Assembly (NCBI RefSeq): GCF_000178975.2
Contig: NC_015064.1
Coordinates: forward strand, 1,674,001 to 1,738,000
Reading direction: 5' to 3'
From: Granulicella tundricola MP5ACTX9
GTDB lineage: Bacteria > Acidobacteriota > Terriglobia > Terriglobales > Acidobacteriaceae
Length of the DNA stretch: 64,000 nt
Part shown: in pieces, positions 42,384 through 51,700 of the stretch
How the letters are laid out: every line of letters begins with the position of its first letter
Position numbering within the stretch: the stretch's first letter is position 1
Translations under genes and position numbers: made by a program
Notes under the pieces: generated by a model
Database searches by the model: none
Seen by the model: only the letters and a program-made list of their open reading frames with translations
What the model was told of the DNA's origin: nothing

Positions 42384-43586
42384 CTATTGTTGCAGGATGA
42401 CCTGATCGTTCTGCTTCAGGCCGGAGACGATTTCAACCTTGCTGCCATTGGAGAGGCCGGCGACGACGGGGACGAATTTGCGGCCCGTCTTCTGGGTCTT
42501 GTCTGGGATCTCGACGGTGGCTTTGCGGTCCTTGTCGAACTTGACGGCCTGCTCGGGGACGGCGAGGACGTTTTTGTGTTCGTCAAGAAGGATCTCGGCG
42601 TTGGCAGTCATGTTGGATTTGAGCTCGCCGCCGGGGTTATCGATGGAGACGCGGACCTCAAAGGTGGTGACATTATCCTTTTCGACGCCGAGCGGAGCGA
42701 TCCGGGTGACCTTGCCGAGGAAGGTTTTGTCCTTGAAGGATTCAACCTTGATGCGGGCTGGCTGGTCCATGTAGACCTTGCCGATGTCGGCCTCGTCTAC
42801 CTTGCCCTGGACGTAGACCTGGTGGATATCGCCGACGGTCATGACGAGGGTGGCGGTGGAGCCGAGGACGAGGATGGAGCTGACGGCGTCACCCTTTTCC
42901 ACGTCGCGGGAGAGGACGACTCCGTCCATAGGTGAGGTGATGGTGGTGTAGCTGAGCTGCTCTTGGAGCTGTTTGAGGGCGGCCTCTGCCTGCGCGACCT
43001 GCGCCTGCGCCTGGCGGAGCTTGGCGGTGTCGATGGTGATCTGCGATAAGGCCTTGTCGCGCGTATTGTTGGCGGCGAGGTAGCGCTGCTGCGCGTCGTC
43101 AAGCGCCTGGGCCGAGACTACGCCGTCCGAGTTCATCTGGCGGGCGCGGTCGTAGGTGTGCTTGATCATGGGGAGGTCGGGGGCCTCGGCGTTGACGCGG
43201 TCGAGGACGATGGCGGACTCGGCGGCGTGGGCGTTGGACTCTGCGGCGGCGAGGGTGGCCTTCTGGGCGGCGACCTGGTCGAGAATCTCCTGCTGGTCCA
43301 GCTGGGCGAGGACCTGGCCGCGGCGGACGGTGTCGTTGATGTCCGTGGAGAGCTGGGTGACGATGCCGGAGGCCTTGGATTTGACCTCGACCTGGGTGAT
43401 GGGGTGGACCTTGCCGGTGGCGACGACGGACTTGGCGATGTCGGTGCGTTCCACCCGGACGAGCTGCGCGGGATCGATGGCGCCGGAGTGGCCGTGGGCT
43501 ACGGCGGTGAGGCCGAGGACACCGACGAGAACGACGGCCGAGATGCTGAAGTAGAGGACTTTGCGGGATTTCTTTTTGGGGGCCAT
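42384..43586 (-). CDS. HlyD/MacA-type RND efflux periplasmic adaptor
   Basis: 400 residues. N-terminal membrane helix (VLYFSISAVVLVGVLGLTAV), lipoyl half (VEVKSKASGIVTQLSTDIN as SKASGIVTQLS), long coiled-coil hairpin rich in Ala and Gln (RQAQAQVAQAEAALKQLQEQ), second lipoyl half with PMDGVVLSRDVEKGD, then beta-barrel and membrane-proximal domains. It fits the adaptor of a MacAB or RND tripartite pump. No ABC permease or RND transporter gene lies next to it in the window, so it is an orphan here. Confidence 0.9.
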   Translation of the reverse strand: MAPKKKSRKVLYFSISAVVLVGVLGLTAVAHGHSGAIDPAQLVRVERTDIAKSVVATGKVHPITQVEVKSKASGIVTQLSTDINDTVRRGQVLAQLDQQEILDQVAAQKATLAAAESNAHAAESAIVLDRVNAEAPDLPMIKHTYDRARQMNSDGVVSAQALDDAQQRYLAANNTRDKALSQITIDTAKLRQAQAQVAQAEAALKQLQEQLSYTTITSPMDGVVLSRDVEKGDAVSSILVLGSTATLVMTVGDIHQVYVQGKVDEADIGKVYMDQPARIKVESFKDKTFLGKVTRIAPLGVEKDNVTTFEVRVSIDNPGGELKSNMTANAEILLDEHKNVLAVPEQAVKFDKDRKATVEIPDKTQKTGRKFVPVVAGLSNGSKVEIVSGLKQNDQVILQQ

Positions 43587-43677
43587 GCTCGCTCCGTTGG
43601 GGTGACGGAGAAAGATACGGCAGGGAGCTTCAGTTTGTTCCGTAGGTCTTTCCTAAATTACGGGAGGGCTTAAATCT

Positions 43678-44181
43678 CTACTGCAAGAGCTGTTTGATGG
43701 CTTCTTCGAAAGCCGCTCTATCCACGATGCCGGCGTGCGAGACGGCTATCTTACCGTTTCGATCAATCAGCAGGGTCAGAGGCATTTCCCGGAGGTGGAA
43801 ACGCTCCCCAAGAGCGTCCGTGCCCACGGCGACGGGGTAGTTCATATTCCACTTCGCCATGAAAGGCTTGATCAATTCCGGCGTCTCGCCATACATATCC
43901 AGACCAATTACGGCGAGACCCTTGGGACGATATTTCTTATCGAAATCAACATACCAGGGGAGCTCTACCTTGCACCCGCCGCAGGTCGTGGCCCAGAAAT
44001 CCAACAGAATGACCTGACCTTTGTAGCTTGAGAGGGTCAGCTGTTTGCCCTGAACGTCAGTGAGGGTAAAATCAGGGGCCGAAACACGCAGGGCGGCGGG
44101 GATCAGCTCATCCGCAGGTTTTGCCGTAGCAGGGAAGACAGTCATCAGCGCGAAAGCAGCCAGAAGTATGGGCTTATGCAT
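43678..44181 (-). CDS. TlpA/ResA-like exported thioredoxin-fold protein
   Basis: 167 residues. Signal peptide (ILLAAFALMTVFPATA), then APDFTLTDVQGKQLTLSSYKGQV (as DFTLTDVQGKQLTLSSYKG), DFWATTCGGCKVELPW with a CGGC active site, GLDMYGETPELI and REMPLTLLIDRNGKI with the cis-Pro loop (MPLT). Members reduce or handle disulfides and cytochrome c in the periplasm. The CGGC pair, rather than the usual CxPC, is a moderate deviation. Confidence 0.9.
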   Translation of the reverse strand: MHKPILLAAFALMTVFPATAKPADELIPAALRVSAPDFTLTDVQGKQLTLSSYKGQVILLDFWATTCGGCKVELPWYVDFDKKYRPKGLAVIGLDMYGETPELIKPFMAKWNMNYPVAVGTDALGERFHLREMPLTLLIDRNGKIAVSHAGIVDRAAFEEAIKQLLQ

Positions 44182-44221
44182 GGCTCGATGCTAGCAGAGG
44201 GATGCCGCTCGTTCGAAGGTC

Positions 44222-44827
44222 TCAAGCGTATTTGCGGATGATGCCCAGGACCTTGCCCTGGATGCTGACGTTGGCGGCGGGGGCGTAGATGGGGGCCATC
44301 TCCTTGTTGGAGGGTTGGAGGCGGATCATGGCGCCTTCGCGATAGAAACGCTTGAGGGTGGCGTCGGCTCCGTCGATGAGGGCGACGACGATCTCGCCTT
44401 CGCGTGCGGTGCGGGTGCGCTCTACGAGAACGTAATCTCCGGAGACGATGTGCTCGTCGCGCATGGAGTCTCCGCGAACTTCGAGCGCGAAGACCTCACG
44501 GTTGCCGATGATGTCGCCGAGGGAGATGGATTCGGCGGTCTCGATGGCTTCGACAGGCTGGCCTGCGGCGATGCGGCCGAGCAGCGGCAGGCGCTCAAAG
44601 CCCTTTTTACTGGTGCGCGCGGGGAGCACGTCGATGGACCGGCTACGATTGTGGGCGCGCTGGAGCAGGCCTTTGTTCTGCAGGTTGGTGATGTGTTTGT
44701 GGACGGTTGCGAGCGAGTTGAGGCCAAGACCGGAGGCGATCTCCTCGTAGGAGGGGGAGTAGCCGTTCTTCGTGGTGAAGCCGGAGAGAAAGTCGATTAC
44801 TTCCTTTTGCCGCCGTGTGATTGCCAT
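44222..44827 (-). CDS. lexA: SOS-response transcriptional repressor LexA
   Basis: 201 residues from ATG 44827. The winged HTH is RRQKEVIDFLSGFTTKNGY, PSYEEIASGLGLNSLATVHKH. The Ala-Gly cleavage site lies in RIAAGQPVEA, the catalytic Ser is in EVRGDSMRDEHI and the catalytic Lys in DATLKRFYRE. Complete and typical in length. It represses the SOS regulon and undergoes RecA-stimulated self-cleavage. A strong dyad at 44921-44936 lies about 94 bp upstream of its start. Confidence 0.97.
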   Translation of the reverse strand: MAITRRQKEVIDFLSGFTTKNGYSPSYEEIASGLGLNSLATVHKHITNLQNKGLLQRAHNRSRSIDVLPARTSKKGFERLPLLGRIAAGQPVEAIETAESISLGDIIGNREVFALEVRGDSMRDEHIVSGDYVLVERTRTAREGEIVVALIDGADATLKRFYREGAMIRLQPSNKEMAPIYAPAANVSIQGKVLGIIRKYA

Positions 44828-44920
44828 GTCCGCAATTGTAGCGAATAAAAGGCGAACTGCAAGTATCAAAGTGGTGTACCGCAAAAGTTGTAGGAAAAGT
44901 GGACCCAAATTGGATTGATT

Positions 44921-44936
44921 TGGGAACGGGTTCCCA
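44921..44936. promoter_or_regulatory. Palindrome TGGGAAC-GG-GTTCCCA upstream of lexA
   Basis: Perfect 7-bp arms with 2-nt centre in the 273-bp gap between lexA and the divergent OmpR-type gene. The GAAC/GTTC arms recall the Gram-positive SOS box, but spacing is N2 instead of N4, so the binder may be LexA or the neighbouring response regulator. Confidence 0.45.
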
Positions 44937-45100
44937 TTTGGGATTGGACCTCTCACAGAACTCAACAAAGCATTGATTGTCCTGATGGAGCGGAAGAGAG
45001 TTAGTCCCATGCCCCTCTCGACCGGAACTGAGGGTGATGGTCAGAACAATGTGCTCTCCAGATGTGCCGCAACCAACTTGAGTAAAAAGGGGAATTGATT

Positions 45101-45892
45101 ATGCGGGTACTGATCGTAGAGGACGATGCAGCTTTGGGAATCTTTCTGCAAAAGGGCCTGAAGCTGGAAGGACATGATGTGCAACTGGTTGGCGACGGCC
45201 AGGCGGGTCTGGACCATGCGATGGAGCATGCTCCAGACCTGATGGTGCTGGACCTGAGCCTGCCGAAGAAGGACGGAATCCAGGTGCTCGAAGAGATGCA
45301 TGGGCACTTCGGGGGGACGTCTGTGTTGGTGCTGACGGGGCGGAACCAGGTCTCTGACCGGGTAAAGTGCCTGAACCTTGGCGCGGACGATTGCCTGCTG
45401 AAGCCGTTCAGCTTCAGTGAGCTGAATGCGCGGTGCAGGGCGCTGCTGCGGCGGCGACAGCACTCTGCCGATCAGACGCTACGCTATGCGGGCGTGGAAC
45501 TGAACCGGATCGATCGGCGGGTGACGCGGGACGGGCTGTCCATTGAGCTGACGGGCAAGGAGTTTGCCCTGCTGGAGTTCCTGATGCAGGCACGGGGACG
45601 AACGTGCAGCCGCAGTGAATTGCTGCGGGAGGTGTGGCAGATGTCGCCGGATGCGGGGACGAACGTAGTGGATGTCTATGTGAACTACCTGCGCAAGAAG
45701 CTTGGGTCAACGCGGTCCGGCATTGGTGCTGACCGGGTGATCGAGACGGTGCGTGGTGAGGGCTACATGATGTCCATGGGCACGGAGCGCAGGCCGCCGG
45801 GCGCGGCGGTGCCGGACGGGCTGCAGGGTTCGCTGCGCGGTCCCGGGGCCGGTGTCTTCGGCCTGGGACTAGGCGCGCGTGCCAGCGCCTGA
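45101..45892 (+). CDS. OmpR/PhoB-family response regulator
   Basis: 263 residues from ATG 45101, with AGGGGA upstream. The receiver has VLIVEDDAALGIFLQKGL with the acidic pair, LMVLDLSLPKKDG with the phosphorylatable Asp, VLTGRNQ and LKPFSF. The winged-helix effector domain follows (LTGKEFALLEFLMQARGRTC, FLMQARGRTCSRSELLREVW, VVDVYVNYLRKKLG, VRGEGYM). A 35-residue Gly/Ala-rich tail after the DNA-binding domain is unusual. Its end overlaps the solitary DHp-like gene by 14 nt. Confidence 0.92.
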   Translation: MRVLIVEDDAALGIFLQKGLKLEGHDVQLVGDGQAGLDHAMEHAPDLMVLDLSLPKKDGIQVLEEMHGHFGGTSVLVLTGRNQVSDRVKCLNLGADDCLLKPFSFSELNARCRALLRRRQHSADQTLRYAGVELNRIDRRVTRDGLSIELTGKEFALLEFLMQARGRTCSRSELLREVWQMSPDAGTNVVDVYVNYLRKKLGSTRSGIGADRVIETVRGEGYMMSMGTERRPPGAAVPDGLQGSLRGPGAGVFGLGLGARASA

Positions 45893-46118
45893 GGCGGGCG
45901 GGGCGGGGCTCGAAGACAGGATGAAGGCACTGATGGGCGAGCTGCGAATCGTCGTCCATGATCTGTACCAGCCGCTTTCGGCGTTGCAGTGCAGGCTTTA
46001 TCTGGGCCGGATGGATACGGACCTGGAGAGCATGGGCGCGGCGATCGAGGAGAGCCTCGCCGAGTGCGAGCGCATCGTGGATCAGGTGCGGTTGCTTCAG
46101 AACAAATTGAAGTCTTAG
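45879..46118 (+). CDS. Solitary histidine-kinase dimerisation (DHp)-like protein
   Basis: 79 residues from GTG 45879 (an internal ATG at 45921 is possible). The core [19 protein letters not shown] matches the H-box of HisKA domains with His followed by Asp-Leu and a Pro three residues later. The rest, to [18 protein letters not shown], forms the second helix of a DHp hairpin. No CA/ATPase domain follows before the stop. It may be a phosphotransfer or dimerisation module cooperating with the neighbouring regulators, or a remnant of a lost kinase. It overlaps the OmpR gene and lies 32 nt before the sigma-54 activator gene. Confidence 0.6.
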   Translation: MPAPEAGGAGLEDRMKALMGELRIVVHDLYQPLSALQCRLYLGRMDTDLESMGAAIEESLAECERIVDQVRLLQNKLKS

Positions 46119-46150
46119 CAGCATTTTCTGACTTGGGAAAGCAGGGGGCC

Positions 46151-47305
46151 ATGGGAAGTTTGATATCGCAGGTAGCGGGCAGCAGTCCGCAGGGTGGGGT
46201 TCGGGCACGGACAGTGGTTTTGGCCAGTGCGGATGTGGATTTGAGGGGAAGGCTGCGGCGGTCTCTGAGCGCATTGCGCTGGACCGTGCTGGAGGCGGGC
46301 GGCGGCGCGGAGGCGATGGAGCTCACCGATACGGGCAAGCCTGAGGCGTTGCTGATTGACGAGTGGCTGCCGGACCTGGAGGCAGGGGAGCTGATGACTC
46401 AGCTCAGGATGATCTATCCGTTGATGGACGTGCTGCGGATGGATGGGGCACCGACTGGGGGTGCGGCAACCGGGCGAAGTCCGCGCCGGCACGAGCTGCT
46501 GCATGCGATCCGGGAGGCGCATGAAGCATCTCCGGCTCCGGTGAGCTTGCCAGTGCAGGCACCTTCCTCCCCTGAGCCGCTTGCAGCGGTTTCGGTGGCT
46601 TCTGAGATGGTGTATCCGGAGCTGACGGAGGCGGAGGTAAAGACGCTGCCTCTGCCGGCGGCGGCACCAATGGCAGCAGAGGCTCCTGCGGCTGCGTCGG
46701 TCAGGGCGGCGGGCATTGCCGATATGGTGGGCGAGTCGGCAGCGATGCGGGAGCTGGCGAGGATGATCCGGCTGGTTGCGCCACGGTCTGCGACGGTGCT
46801 GATCGAAGGCGAGACGGGGACGGGTAAGGAGGTCGTGGCGAAGGCAGTTCACCGGCTAAGCGCGCGAGCGGGAAAGCCGTTTGGAGTGCTGAACTGCGCG
46901 GCGATTCCAGAGTCGCTGCTGGAGGCGGAGCTGTTTGGGCACACGCGCGGTGCGTTTACAGGTGCGGTGCAATCAAGGACGGGACGCATTGAGGCGGCGA
47001 ACGGCGGCACGCTGTTCCTGGATGAGATCGGTGAGATGCCGCTGGCGCTACAGGCCAAGATGCTGCGTTTCCTGGAGTATGGAGAGCTGCAACGGGTCGG
47101 TGACAACGAAACAATGCGCGTGGATGTACGGGTGATTGCAGCGACGCATCAGCCCCTGGAGCAGAGAGCTGAGGAGAAGGCATTCCGGCTCGACCTGTAC
47201 TATTGGCTTCGTCTCTGGCTGGAAAGCGCCACCCTCGGCGGCCCTGGCCGTCTGCCCGCCACCACCGCTGACATGGAAGACCACCTCTACGTCATCGGCC
47301 AGTAA
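46151..47305 (+). CDS. NtrC-like response regulator with truncated sigma-54 AAA+ domain
   Basis: 384 residues from ATG 46151. An N-terminal receiver-like domain ([34 protein letters not shown]) keeps the Asp but not the acidic pair. After a Pro/Ala-rich linker comes an AAA+ domain with GETGTGKE (Walker A), the sigma-54 contact loop GAFTGA, and [12 protein letters not shown] (Walker B). It breaks off after FRLDLYYWL, where relatives have FREDLYYRLNVF and continue for about 150 residues with the lid, sensor 2 and HTH. The last 26 residues ([16 protein letters not shown] onward) are unrelated. DNA binding and probably oligomerisation are lost. Confidence 0.8.
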   Translation: MGSLISQVAGSSPQGGVRARTVVLASADVDLRGRLRRSLSALRWTVLEAGGGAEAMELTDTGKPEALLIDEWLPDLEAGELMTQLRMIYPLMDVLRMDGAPTGGAATGRSPRRHELLHAIREAHEASPAPVSLPVQAPSSPEPLAAVSVASEMVYPELTEAEVKTLPLPAAAPMAAEAPAAASVRAAGIADMVGESAAMRELARMIRLVAPRSATVLIEGETGTGKEVVAKAVHRLSARAGKPFGVLNCAAIPESLLEAELFGHTRGAFTGAVQSRTGRIEAANGGTLFLDEIGEMPLALQAKMLRFLEYGELQRVGDNETMRVDVRVIAATHQPLEQRAEEKAFRLDLYYWLRLWLESATLGGPGRLPATTADMEDHLYVIGQ

Positions 47306-47328
47306 GCCTAAAGTTCGACCGCAAACAA

Positions 47329-47360
47329 AAGAGGCTCCCATCAAGGGAGCCTCTTCTTTC
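47329..47360. terminator. Bidirectional Rho-independent terminator
   Basis: Arms AAGAGGCTCCC (47329-47339) and GGGAGCCTCTT (47345-47355) are perfect over 11 bp with a 5-nt loop, followed by CTTTC on the plus strand and preceded by an A-run that becomes a T-rich tract on the minus strand. It separates the convergent sigma-54 activator and peptidoglycan-binding genes. Confidence 0.85.
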
Positions 47361-47373
47361 ACCACAAAAATGT

Positions 47374-47811
47374 CTACTGATTCGCTGCGAAGGTGTTCTC
47401 TGTCAAAGCCGTCGGATGAGCTTCCATTGACTCAGGCTCAGCGGACGCGGTCGAGTTCGGTCCCAGGCCCAGCTTGATGATCGCGCGCGAGTCAGGTACC
47501 AGCTTCGTCTGCCAACCATTATCCGACTGCATCTTCTCCATCGCAGCCTGGCTTTCCTTATCCCAGGTGCCGGTGGGTGTGCCGGTCAGGTAACCCTGCT
47601 TGATCAGTGCAGACTGGATCTGCGTCGCGCGCTCCCCGCTGATGCCGCTCACGGAAGAAGACCGCGTCACGGGCTTCGAAACCGCACGGCTCTTGAATGC
47701 ACGCTGTGAGGTTGGACCGCGACGAATATGGGGTGCTGCCGCTGCAAACGCCGGAGCCACGCTTGCGAGGAGAACGATCGAACTAAGGATGCTGGAGGAA
47801 ACAAGCTTCAT
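47374..47811 (-). CDS. Exported peptidoglycan-binding domain protein
   Basis: 145 residues from ATG 47811. Signal peptide (VSSSILSSIVLLASVAPAFA), a Ser/Arg-rich linker, then a PG_binding_1 domain: GERATQIQSALIKQGYLTG, GTWDKESQAAMEKMQSDNGW (as GTWDKESQAAMEKMQ), LVPDSRAIIKLGLG. These domains bind the peptide stem of the cell wall. No catalytic domain is present. The C-terminal tail is Ala/Glu-rich. It converges with the signalling cluster across a terminator. Confidence 0.85.
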   Translation of the reverse strand: MKLVSSSILSSIVLLASVAPAFAAAAPHIRRGPTSQRAFKSRAVSKPVTRSSSVSGISGERATQIQSALIKQGYLTGTPTGTWDKESQAAMEKMQSDNGWQTKLVPDSRAIIKLGLGPNSTASAEPESMEAHPTALTENTFAANQ

Positions 47812-48167
47812 AGGTGACGTTTTCAACCTCGAATTGCAGTATCCGCCTCTGGTCAGACCAGACACGCTGAATTGAGTACGAGAGTATCGTCTTAGTAACT
47901 TGTTTGCAATAGGAAAAGGTTGCTCGATAGACAGCAAAATTTTCCCTTTCGTAATGAAATCAGCGGCTCAACCTCCATCCATGCCCCAAAAGTACCAACC
48001 AGCACGGCTAAACAGAAGAGAAAATAAGTCTCATGAGGATATGTAGTTGGGGAGCTGCGCAGACAAAATCAGCCTTGATCGCTTTGATCAATCTTTATCA
48101 ACTCAATCCGTTCGCCAATCCAGCCCAGAACGCCGGAAGGATTCACGGATAAAAGGAGATAAAAATT

Positions 48168-48214
48168 GATCAAGGCAAGCGCCCCCGGCACCCCGGTGAC
48201 ATCCTGCCTTGATC
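48168..48214. repeat. Inverted repeat GATCAAGGCA ... TGCCTTGATC
   Basis: Perfect 10-bp arms (48168-48177 and 48205-48214) with a C/G-rich 27-nt loop. It lies downstream of lspA and may act as the end of the ileS-lspA transcript. Confidence 0.5.
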
Positions 48215-48245
48215 CGTCTTTCATCCTTCTTATCCGCGTTACGCC
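48212..48245 (+). repeat. Dispersed repeat ending TTATCCGCGTTACGCC, copy 1
   Basis: ATCCGTC, about ten variable bases, then TTATCCGCGTTACGCC; the same layout recurs at 54811-54844. Both copies lie a few bases beyond the stop of a minus-strand gene. Confidence 0.6.
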
Positions 48246-48251
48246 TTTGCC

Positions 48252-48776
48252 TTACTCGTCCGAACCCACCGGCTGATTCCGAAAGATCTCCAGCAGCAAC
48301 AGGCAAGCCCCAATCACGATGCAGGAATCGGCCACATTGAAGTCCGGCCAGTGGTAGTGAACGATCTTCACCTCCAGAAAGTCCACCACGTACTTCAGCT
48401 TGATCCGGTCGTACAGGTTCCCGATCGCACCGCCCAGAATCAGCGCCAGCGCAATCCCGGTCAGCGAGTACACCCGCCCAACCCGCCAGATCATCCCCAG
48501 CACCACCAGTACAGCGATGACGGAGAAACCGATCAGCGTGTTCCGCACGATCGCGGGAGAGAGCTCCGCAAATAACGAGAACGCCGCGCCCGTATTGAAC
48601 ACATGCGAGAGCCGGAAGACGTTCGGGATGACCGTAATGTAGTGGCCACTCGGAATATGAGTTCCGATCCAGATCTTCGACCAACGATCCAGCACGATCA
48701 CGACCACCGCCAGCAGCAGCAGGTAAGGCCGCATATCGCGGCGGCGAGGCACGGAAGGAAGCAAAGTAATCGGCAT
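48252..48776 (-). CDS. lspA: Lipoprotein signal peptidase (signal peptidase II)
   Basis: 174 residues with four membrane segments. The catalytic aspartates are in GNLYDRIKLKYVVDFLEV and DFNVADSCIVIG, and HVFNTGAAFSLF is the conserved N-terminal block. It removes signal peptides from diacylglyceryl-modified prolipoproteins in the inner membrane. ATG at 48776 shares one base with the ileS stop (TAATG). A later ATG (residue 15) is possible. Confidence 0.95.
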   Translation of the reverse strand: MPITLLPSVPRRRDMRPYLLLLAVVVIVLDRWSKIWIGTHIPSGHYITVIPNVFRLSHVFNTGAAFSLFAELSPAIVRNTLIGFSVIAVLVVLGMIWRVGRVYSLTGIALALILGGAIGNLYDRIKLKYVVDFLEVKIVHYHWPDFNVADSCIVIGACLLLLEIFRNQPVGSDE

Positions 48777-51700
48777 TAGAGGCTCGCCCCTTCTCCCGCA
48801 GCATCCTGCGGTGGAATCTGGTAAGGCTCAAACCCGATTGCTTCCAGGGCATCCGCGCAACGCAGGCAAACCGTCGGGAAGCGGTCGTCTTCGCCGACCT
48901 CAGGAATATACCGCCAGCAGCGTTCGCACTTTGGCGCGGCAGAGCGCTGCACCTCAATCTCGAAGCTCGGCGTCTCCAGCGCACTCTCAACAAACAGCAC
49001 GTCGACTTCGGACACGTTGAACAGTTCAGCCAGCGCCGTCGTGTACTGATCCAGCAGCCTTAGCGGACTCGGTCCCGGACCGATGACGACGGTCAACGTC
49101 ACCTTCGCCTCCAGGCTCTTGCCGATCGACTTAGCCGCGCGTAGCACTTCGAGCTTGGCCATCACCTGCGCCCGAAGCTCCAGCAACTGCTCCCAGTCAT
49201 GCTCGATCGCCGCCTCGCTTCCCGGAACGATATCCGAAAGATCAGGGAACAGCGCCAGGTGAACACTGGACTCACGGCCCTCAACCTTCGGCAAAAATGC
49301 CCACGCCTCGTCCGCCGTAAAGCTCAGGATCGGTGCGATCAGCCGCACCAAAGCCTCCGCAATCCGCCACAGCGCCGTCTGTGCCGACCGCCGCTCAGGA
49401 TGATCCGGCGCAAACGTGTACAGCCGGTCCTTCAGCACGTCGAGGTACAGCGCGGACAGGTCCGTATTTACGAACTCATTCAGTGCGTGATACGCCCGGT
49501 GAAACTCGAACTCGTCGTAGGCCTTGCGGATCTTAGCCACAAGCTCCGCCGTCTGCGCCAGGATGTATTGGTCGAGCTGTTCCAGGTCCGCAAACGGTAA
49601 CGCATCCTTGGCAGGATCGAAGTCATGCAGGTTGCCCAACAGGAACTTCAGCGTATTCCGCAGCTTCCTATAGTTATCGCCAACCCGCTGCATCAGATTC
49701 TCGCTCGCCGCCACATCCTCGCGGAAGTCCACCGACGCAACCCAAAGCCGGATAATCTCCGCCCCCAGCCGCTTCGCTACATCCACCGGATCGACACCGT
49801 TCCCCAGCGACTTCGAGAAAGCACGCCCTTGTTCATCAAGCGTCCAGCCAGAGGTCGCAACCATCCGGTACGGAGCCACACCCCGCAACGCGACAGAGGT
49901 CAGCAGGGAAGAGTGGAACCATCCGCGATGCTGATCGCCGCCCTCGGTATAGAGGTCAGCCGGAAACCGCAGACTCTCCTCCGCATCGAGCACCGCATGC
50001 CACGAAGCCCCGGACTCGAACCAAACATCAAGGATGTCCATCTCCTTGCGGAACTCGTTCTTATCGGTATTTCCGCAGGAACAAGCCACGCCATCCGGCA
50101 ACAGCTCCGCAGCCGAGTATTTGTACCAGGCGTCCGCGGACTCCTTCTTGAACAACTCGACGATGCTCTTGTTGACGTCAGCATCGTTCAGAGGCTCATG
50201 GCACTTGTTGCAGAGGAACACAGCAATCGGCACACCCCAGATTCGCTGGCGAGAGATACACCAGTCCGGCCGCGTTGCGATCATGTTCGAGATCCGCTCT
50301 TCACCCCAAGCCGGGTCCCAAACCACCCGCTTGATCTCATCCAGCGCCCGCTGCCTGAACGTAGTCATCCCATCCACAACTGGGTGCTCCACGTCCCGCT
50401 TCTGGGACGTGGGTTCAGAACCATCCACTTCCTCAGCAGCAGCAATCTCCGCCTCCGCCGTAGGCATAGGCGTCTCCATCGAGATAAACCATTGCTCGGT
50501 CGCCCGCACGATCACTGGGTTATGGCACCGCCAGCAATGCGGATAGCTATGCTCGAAGAAGGTCCCCGAAAGCAATGCACCCTTCTCCCGCAGCAACTCC
50601 GTGATCGGCTTGTTCGATTCAAAAACAGTCAGCCCGTCAAACGCTTCCTGCTGCGGCAGATTCCGCTGCCGCCCCGCATTATCGACATACTGCACATCCG
50701 GAATCCCATACCGCTTACCGGTATAGAAGTCATCCACACCATGCGCCGGCGACGTATGCACCGCTCCGGTCCCCTGATCTGCAGTCACATAATCCGCAGT
50801 CACGCCAACAACGGTCCGAGCGAAGAATGGATGCGCAAACTGAGCGCCCTCCATCCTGATGCCATTGAACCGTTCCAGCACCTCAACATCCGTAAAGCCA
50901 CAAGCCTTCGCGACGGCTTCCAGCAGCGTTCCAGCCACGACATAAACCCCGATCTCCCCGGAAGCGAGCGTAGCTTGAGCCGCCACATACTCCATCTCCG
51001 GGTTATAAGCGACCGCCATACTAGCCGGAATCGTCCAGGGCGTAGTCGTCCAGATGATCGTCCAGACATCCTTGCCCGCCAGCTTTTCGCTGATCGCGGA
51101 AGCCTCGCTCGTCAGCTTGTACCGCACATAGATCGAAGGCGAGGTGTGCATCTCATACTCCACCTCGGCCTCCGCCAGCGCGGTCTGGTCGTGGATGCAC
51201 CAGAACACCGGCTTCAGTCCCTTGTAGACAAACCCCTGCTCAAAGAACTCGTAGAACGTTTCCACGATCGCCGCCTCATACCCAAACGACATCGTCTTAT
51301 AAGGATCGTTCCACCGCCCAAACACGCCAATCCGCTCAAACTGGCTCTTCTGCAGCGTGACGTACTTCTCCGCATACTCGCGGCAGGCCCGCCGCACGCT
51401 CAGCGCCGGCATCTCGAGCTTCTTCCGCCCCAACTGCTCGTCCACCTTGATCTCGATCGGCAGCCCATGGCAGTCCCATCCCGGAACATACGGCGCGTCA
51501 AACCCAGCCATCGTCTTCGTCTTCACCACGAAGTCCTTGATGCACTTGTTCAGAGCATGACCCAGGTGAATCGCGCCATTGGCATACGGAGGCCCATCGT
51601 GCAGGATAAACTTCGGCGCACCCGCCCTTGCCGTACGAATCTGCTCATACAGCCCGGCCTTCTGCCAGGCTTCAAGCCGCGCCGGCTCATTCTGCGGCAG

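Larger units (their letters stand above)
47812..48251. other. 440-bp intergenic region with a hairpin and a dispersed repeat
   Basis: Between the peptidoglycan-binding gene start and the lspA stop no gene is seen on either strand. It contains several copies of TTGATC words, a 10-bp inverted repeat (48168-48214) and a dispersed repeat directly after lspA (48212-48245). The upstream half should hold the promoter of the peptidoglycan-binding gene, but no box is convincing. Confidence 0.5.
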
